Shown: positions 60,355 to 64,000 of the stretch, in pieces
Position numbering within the stretch: the first letter of the stretch is position 1
How the letters are laid out: every line of letters begins with the position of its first letter
Source of the DNA: JBMNOZ01 sp050943335
GTDB taxonomy: Bacteria > Bacillota > Desulfitobacteriia > Desulfitobacteriales > Syntrophobotulaceae
Assembly: GCA_050943335.1 (NCBI GenBank)
Contig: JBMNOZ010000001.1
Span: 62,001-126,000 of the forward strand
Length of the DNA stretch: 64,000 nucleotides
Direction: 5' to 3'
The notes under the pieces: model-generated
Database searches by the model: none
The model's input: the letters and a program-made list of their open reading frames with translations, nothing else
Told to the model about the DNA's origin: nothing
Program-made: the position numbers and the translations under genes

Positions 60355-61659
60355 ATGGTTAAGACTCCTTTAGAGGACTGGATAGCTTTAAAAATAGGGT
60401 TAAAAGACGGGCTTGTGTTCCAAAAAGCTTTAGAACAATACCAGCTCGCCCAAATCCGGAAAACTTTGATTTTAGTGAAAGAAAAAAGTCTCTTTTACCG
60501 AAAACAATTTTCTGGCCTTGATCCCTGGAAAATAAAAAGTTTTGAAGATTTTTCCGAGCTACCTTTTACCGAGACCGAGGATATTCGTAAGGATCCCCAA
60601 AGTTTTGTCTGTTCCAGTCCCAAAGAGATAGCGCGAATTGTGACTTTAGCTTCTTCTGGGACTACCGGTACCCCAAAGCGGATTTATTTCACCGAAAAGG
60701 ACCAGGAATTAACAATTGACTTTTTCGACTATGGAATGCGTAATTTAGTCGATTCTACCGATAAAGTTTTAATTCTTTTACCCGGAAGCACTCCTGGAAG
60801 TGTAGGGGATTTGCTTTTTAAAGGTCTCAAACGCTTAGGAGCACTTCCCATTCCTTTCGGACCGGTATATGACTTTGAGAAGGCATTAAAAACCGCTTTA
60901 GAATTAGGCGCTACCTCTATGGTCGGTATACCGACCCAAGTTCTCGGTTTGGCACGCCATGAAAGAGCTTCGGAACTAAAAGGGAGAATCAAAAGTGTAT
61001 TGTTAAGTACGGATTATGTTCCCCAATCAATTGTCCGGGCCATAGAAAAAAGCTGGAATTGCCAGGTTTTTAATCATTATGGAATGACGGAGATGGGTTT
61101 GGGAGGAGGCGTTCAATGCCCGGCTCGGGTGGGTTATCATTTGCGAGAAGCTGATCTCTATTTTGAAATTGTAGATCCGAAAACCGGAAGCCCCCTTCCT
61201 GATGGTCTGGAAGGAGAAGTGGTTTTTACCACTTTGACGAGGGTGGGAATGCCCTTAGTTCGTTATCGAACAGGGGATTTAAGTAGATTCCTCCTTAATA
61301 ATTGTCCTTGCGGTACGAAACTAAGGAGTATGGATCTCATTAAAAACAGGATTGCGAGTAAAATCCCCTTAGGGAACAATTATCTTTCAATCTCTGATTT
61401 GGATGAGGTCCTATTTGGCTTTGACGAAGTTTTAGATTATCAGGTACAATTAAAAGAAGAAAAGGAGGAAGTTTTTCTTTTTATTGATCTTATCCTTGGA
61501 AAAAGAGAAAGGTTCAATATAGATGAATTTAGACAGGCCCTGGAGAAAAATTTTGCCAGAGATTTTTCCTCTAAGAAAATAAAATTTATATTAAGAGAGG
61601 CAAAAACAGGATTTATTTCCAAGGGAACAGCGAAGAGAAAAATTGAAATCCTTCCTTAA
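60355..61659 (+). CDS. AMP-forming CoA ligase, phenylacetate-CoA ligase-like (DVU_1553 family)
   Basis: 434 residues of the adenylate-forming superfamily: SSGTTGTPKRIYFT P-loop (near 100), LLPGSTPGSVGD, NHYGMTEMGLGG (near 238) and RYRTGDLSRF (near 302). The short C-terminal domain fits PaaK-like ligases. It could activate a carboxylic acid, either the product of the Mo-hydroxylase or a cofactor tail. ATG 60355 has only a weak ribosome binding site, 5 bases after the previous stop. Confidence 0.88.
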   Translation: MVKTPLEDWIALKIGLKDGLVFQKALEQYQLAQIRKTLILVKEKSLFYRKQFSGLDPWKIKSFEDFSELPFTETEDIRKDPQSFVCSSPKEIARIVTLASSGTTGTPKRIYFTEKDQELTIDFFDYGMRNLVDSTDKVLILLPGSTPGSVGDLLFKGLKRLGALPIPFGPVYDFEKALKTALELGATSMVGIPTQVLGLARHERASELKGRIKSVLLSTDYVPQSIVRAIEKSWNCQVFNHYGMTEMGLGGGVQCPARVGYHLREADLYFEIVDPKTGSPLPDGLEGEVVFTTLTRVGMPLVRYRTGDLSRFLLNNCPCGTKLRSMDLIKNRIASKIPLGNNYLSISDLDEVLFGFDEVLDYQVQLKEEKEEVFLFIDLILGKRERFNIDEFRQALEKNFARDFSSKKIKFILREAKTGFISKGTAKRKIEILP

Positions 61660-61678
61660 AAAAGAACGGAGAAAAGAA

Positions 61679-62284
61679 GTGGAATTTAAGTCTTTAGAAA
61701 AAAATTTACATAGGCAAGGTTACAATTTTATAGCAGGAGTAGATGAAGCAGGCCGAGGGCCGTTAGCTGGACCGGTGGTAGCGGCGGCTTGCATTCTTCC
61801 GGTAGATTTCAATCTTCCAGGTTTAAATGATTCGAAAAAATTAGCAGAGAAAAAAAGAGAACACCTCGCGGTGTTAATTAAAGAGCAGGCTCTTGCTTAT
61901 TCTATAAGTTTCGTAGGCCCGGAGGAAATAGACCTTTTAAATATTTTGCAAGCCACAAAGGTAGCAATGAAACGTGCGTTGGCAGGTTTAAAGATCTCGC
62001 CCGATTATGTCTTAGTTGACGGTCGGGACAAACTAGAGATTCCTATTAAACAAGAAGCAATAATCGGCGGCGATAGACTGATAGCTTCGATTGCCGCCGC
62101 TTCAATTTTAGCTAAGGTAGCCAGGGATAAGGCGATGAAGGAAATCCATAAAGTTTTTCCGGTTTACGGCTTTGACCGCCACAAAGGATATGGGACAAAG
62201 TTCCATCTGGAAGCTCTTAAAAAATATGGCCCCTGTCCCATCCACCGGCGATCTTTTTCTCCGATTAAAGAAATGGTTTCTTAG
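61679..62284 (+). CDS. rnhB: Ribonuclease HII
   Basis: Removes ribonucleotides and RNA primers from DNA. 201 residues: GVDEAGRGPLAGPVVAAA (catalytic D and E), NDSKKL, VDGRDKL and AKVARDKAM (second Asp site). GTG 61679 is supported by ACGGAG at 61666-61671; the in-frame TTG 61643 lies inside the ligase gene without a site. It is the usual neighbour of rbgA, displaced by the mop cluster. Confidence 0.96.
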   Translation: MEFKSLEKNLHRQGYNFIAGVDEAGRGPLAGPVVAAACILPVDFNLPGLNDSKKLAEKKREHLAVLIKEQALAYSISFVGPEEIDLLNILQATKVAMKRALAGLKISPDYVLVDGRDKLEIPIKQEAIIGGDRLIASIAAASILAKVARDKAMKEIHKVFPVYGFDRHKGYGTKFHLEALKKYGPCPIHRRSFSPIKEMVS

Positions 62285-62285
62285 G

Positions 62286-64000
62286 CTACTGATCATCAAT
62301 CATGTTTTCAATTGCTGAAAGTATATTTTTCCCTGTAGCCGTGATTTGTTCACTGGATTTGAAAGATTCCTCAATAGCGGCACTGACTTCATTCATTTCT
62401 TTTTCCAGCTCTCCGGCAATATCGGCAATGTTTTTAATAAGGTTTAACATTATATTTTCATCATTTAAAGTAGATTTAACCACCGCACCCGAACGGTCTG
62501 CTAATTTTTGGACCTCTTGGGCGACGACGGCAAACCCATGCCCGTGGGCGCCTGCCCTGGCAGCCTCAATAGTCGCATTTAAGGATAAGAGATTAGTCTG
62601 ATTGGCAATATCGATAATTTCCTGGGAAGCTTCAGCAAAGTTATTGAGCTTGATCTCCATTTGGTCAACACTTTCCTTCAACTGGCGGGCAGTCTGAACT
62701 GTTCTTTCAGCGTTATTGCTAATATCCATCAGAGTGCTCGCACTTCCTTCATTTGCTGTAGCTAGCTCTTCTAAAGAAAGTTTTATGGCATTGGCGTTTT
62801 CTTTTAGGTTGTTAGCTCTTTGGAGACGTTCATTGCTTAGCTTTTCAATCTCTTTTAACATGGCATTTATTTCGGTGTTCTTCATGGTTTCAGCTAAAAC
62901 TTTTCGCCGGGTATAATCCATGCAATTTTCTAAGACATTAATATCATTATAAATATGGACAACCATATCATCACAGGTATGACAGCCGCAGGCGGTACAG
63001 TTAATACTTCGAGAGGAGTCATCATTTTTATAAAGCTTTTCGTAAATATCTTCTCTTACGTCCTCAGGAGGGATTTTATTAGGGGCTACTGCTCTTGAAT
63101 AATTGTATTCTCGAATAAAATCCTGAACATTTAATTCCCGCTCAAATCTTTCCCCAATACTTTCAAATCTTTTTTTTAAGTAGCCTTTGGTATTTTTTTG
63201 AATTGTTTTTTCCTTCATTTTATTGAACAGATAATCGATATCATCTACCGCTGATGGGGATAAACAGGCGGCGGAACCGACATTACAGCCGTAGGTGCAG
63301 TTTAAGGCGTCAATTACCAAGGGAACGGGTTTATTTTCCTCAACTCTTGCGCCATAAGTATCGAGATACTCATAGACCAGCTCAGTACCTTCAATTTGCC
63401 TAATCCAGGGATTGGGGATAAGGGCTTCTATGTTTTCTCTTAAACCGCCGGGACGGCTGTACAAAAAGCCTAGGGAGGTAGGCAAGGGATCAAAATCGGT
63501 TTCGGAATAAGATCCCAAATCAACTCCTTGTTCTTCTAAATGTGCACTTAATTTTTTAAAGGTCACGTTGTAGGAGATAATCCCCCCGACTTCTTCGATC
63601 TCTTGTTTTTTTGCAATACAGGGAGATAAAAAAGCAAAAGTATTTTGATTCTTTAGGTATTTGCGAAGGTAAATAGCTGCGCACATTAAGGGGCTGTGGA
63701 TTGGGGAGAGCTTATCTATAATTTCAGGTTTGTTCTTTTCTACATAACTTACTATTGCTGGGCAGGGTTGGGCGATAAGGGAGTTTAAATTTTGTTCCCT
63801 GATAACCTTAAGATAAGCCCAGGTAGTTATATCCGCTCCGAAAGAGACATCGTAGACGCTCTCAACTCCTAAAGATTTTAGATAAGCAAAAAGTTTTTTA
63901 TAGTCTCTAAAGTTTGTTTTAAGGGCCGGGGCAGCTAAAACTGTAATTTTAGACCCCTGTTTCAGATCTCTAAAAAAGACTTCGGTATCATCGATATAAT
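62286..64000 (-). CDS. [FeFe]-hydrogenase domain / Fe-S / chemoreceptor fusion (5' end beyond window)
   Basis: The reading frame stays open to the window edge, so at least 570 residues are seen. Visible order: H-cluster domain with all expected cysteines (AQPCPAIVSY; LSPCIAKKQEI; CTYGC), then a CTACGCHTC Fe-S module (with NCMDY), then a chemoreceptor signalling domain (ANQTNLLSLNATIEAARAG) and no transmembrane helix. It is probably a hydrogen- or redox-sensing chemoreceptor rather than a metabolic hydrogenase. The internal ATG 63686 is not the start, as hydrogenase motifs continue upstream. Convergent with rnhB, 1 base apart. Confidence 0.88.
   Translation of the reverse strand, partial: YIDDTEVFFRDLKQGSKITVLAAPALKTNFRDYKKLFAYLKSLGVESVYDVSFGADITTWAYLKVIREQNLNSLIAQPCPAIVSYVEKNKPEIIDKLSPIHSPLMCAAIYLRKYLKNQNTFAFLSPCIAKKQEIEEVGGIISYNVTFKKLSAHLEEQGVDLGSYSETDFDPLPTSLGFLYSRPGGLRENIEALIPNPWIRQIEGTELVYEYLDTYGARVEENKPVPLVIDALNCTYGCNVGSAACLSPSAVDDIDYLFNKMKEKTIQKNTKGYLKKRFESIGERFERELNVQDFIREYNYSRAVAPNKIPPEDVREDIYEKLYKNDDSSRSINCTACGCHTCDDMVVHIYNDINVLENCMDYTRRKVLAETMKNTEINAMLKEIEKLSNERLQRANNLKENANAIKLSLEELATANEGSASTLMDISNNAERTVQTARQLKESVDQMEIKLNNFAEASQEIIDIANQTNLLSLNATIEAARAGAHGHGFAVVAQEVQKLADRSGAVVKSTLNDENIMLNLIKNIADIAGELEKEMNEVSAAIEESFKSSEQITATGKNILSAIENMIDDQ

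Noticed and set aside
63684..63686. ATG 63686 as start of the hydrogenase/chemoreceptor gene
   Set aside because: The frame continues upstream to the window edge with clear hydrogenase residues such as AQPCPAIVSY.
1..64000. CRISPR arrays, insertion sequences, phage genes, tRNA or rRNA genes
   Set aside because: No regularly spaced repeats, transposase or integrase motifs, or cloverleaf/rRNA segments were recognised on either strand.

Overview
The window looks like chromosomal core of an endospore-forming, anaerobic Clostridia, probably in the broad Peptococcales/Desulfotomaculales area. The species cannot be named from sequence alone. The basis is Bacillus-like operon order (fmt-rsmB-rlmN-prpC-prkC-rsgA-rpe-thiN; rnc-smc-ftsY; ylxM-ffh-rpsP-khpA-rimM-trmD-rplS-rbgA-rnhB), sporulation genes (gpr behind a near-perfect sigma-G promoter, ylbJ, a possible mini-SASP), low-to-mid GC, strong GGAGG ribosome binding sites with many TTG/GTG starts, and anaerobic enzymes (radical SAM proteins, a Mo-hydroxylase, an [FeFe]-hydrogenase-like sensor). 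No rRNA, tRNA, CRISPR, insertion sequence or phage gene was recognised.

Layout. 1-12.9 kb: translation and cell-wall signalling operon, in which an fhaA-fhaB-PP2C-rodA/ftsW-pbp-PASTA kinase block like that of Actinobacteria replaces the simple prpC-prkC pair. 13-17.8 kb: rpmB (minus strand), asp23-like gene, fakA, recG. 17.8-24.2 kb: a 37-residue SASP-like gene, a Ca2+-type P-ATPase, gpr, rsmD, a coiled-coil protein and ylbJ. 24.4-33.4 kb: ackA, yceD, rpmF, plsX, acpP, rnc, smc, ftsY. 33.4-41.5 kb: an accessory segment between ftsY and ylxM holding methylthioadenosine disposal through deamination (MTI-phosphorylase-like mtnP, mtnA, mtaD), inositol phosphate chemistry (ino1 plus a two-domain cytidylyltransferase/CDP-alcohol phosphotransferase that resembles di-myo-inositol phosphate synthase), a PHP phosphatase and a soluble chemoreceptor. 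41.6-48.6 kb: ylxM-ffh-rpsP-khpA, rimM-trmD-SPOUT methyltransferase, a flavoprotein, rplS, rbgA.

48.8-61.7 kb: the most unusual part. An aldehyde-oxidoreductase-type molybdenum hydroxylase (Mop) and ten further genes lie between rbgA and rnhB, which are normally neighbours. The gene set matches, as far as I recall, the conserved but functionally undescribed DVU_1551-DVU_1559 cluster of Desulfovibrio: a flavin/iron-sulfur/HdrB-like electron protein, a small zinc-ribbon redox protein, a MocA-like nucleotidyltransferase fused to an HD domain, a histidine phosphatase with an apparent ATT start, a rearranged XdhC, a SAM methyltransferase, a C-GCAxxG-C-C protein, a radical SAM protein (TrsS type), a NifX-like protein and an AMP-forming CoA ligase. 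My reading is one Mo-hydroxylase with its own electron chain and cofactor-maturation set; substrate and cofactor modification are unknown.

62.3-64 kb: on the minus strand, running off the window, a protein joining an [FeFe]-hydrogenase H-cluster domain, an Fe-S domain and a chemoreceptor signalling domain. Several non-coding structures are also described: an attenuator-like terminator/antiterminator before ino1, hairpins before mop, before rnc and after mop, a terminator-like hairpin in the gpr leader, and a 12-bp inverted repeat between ylbJ and ackA.
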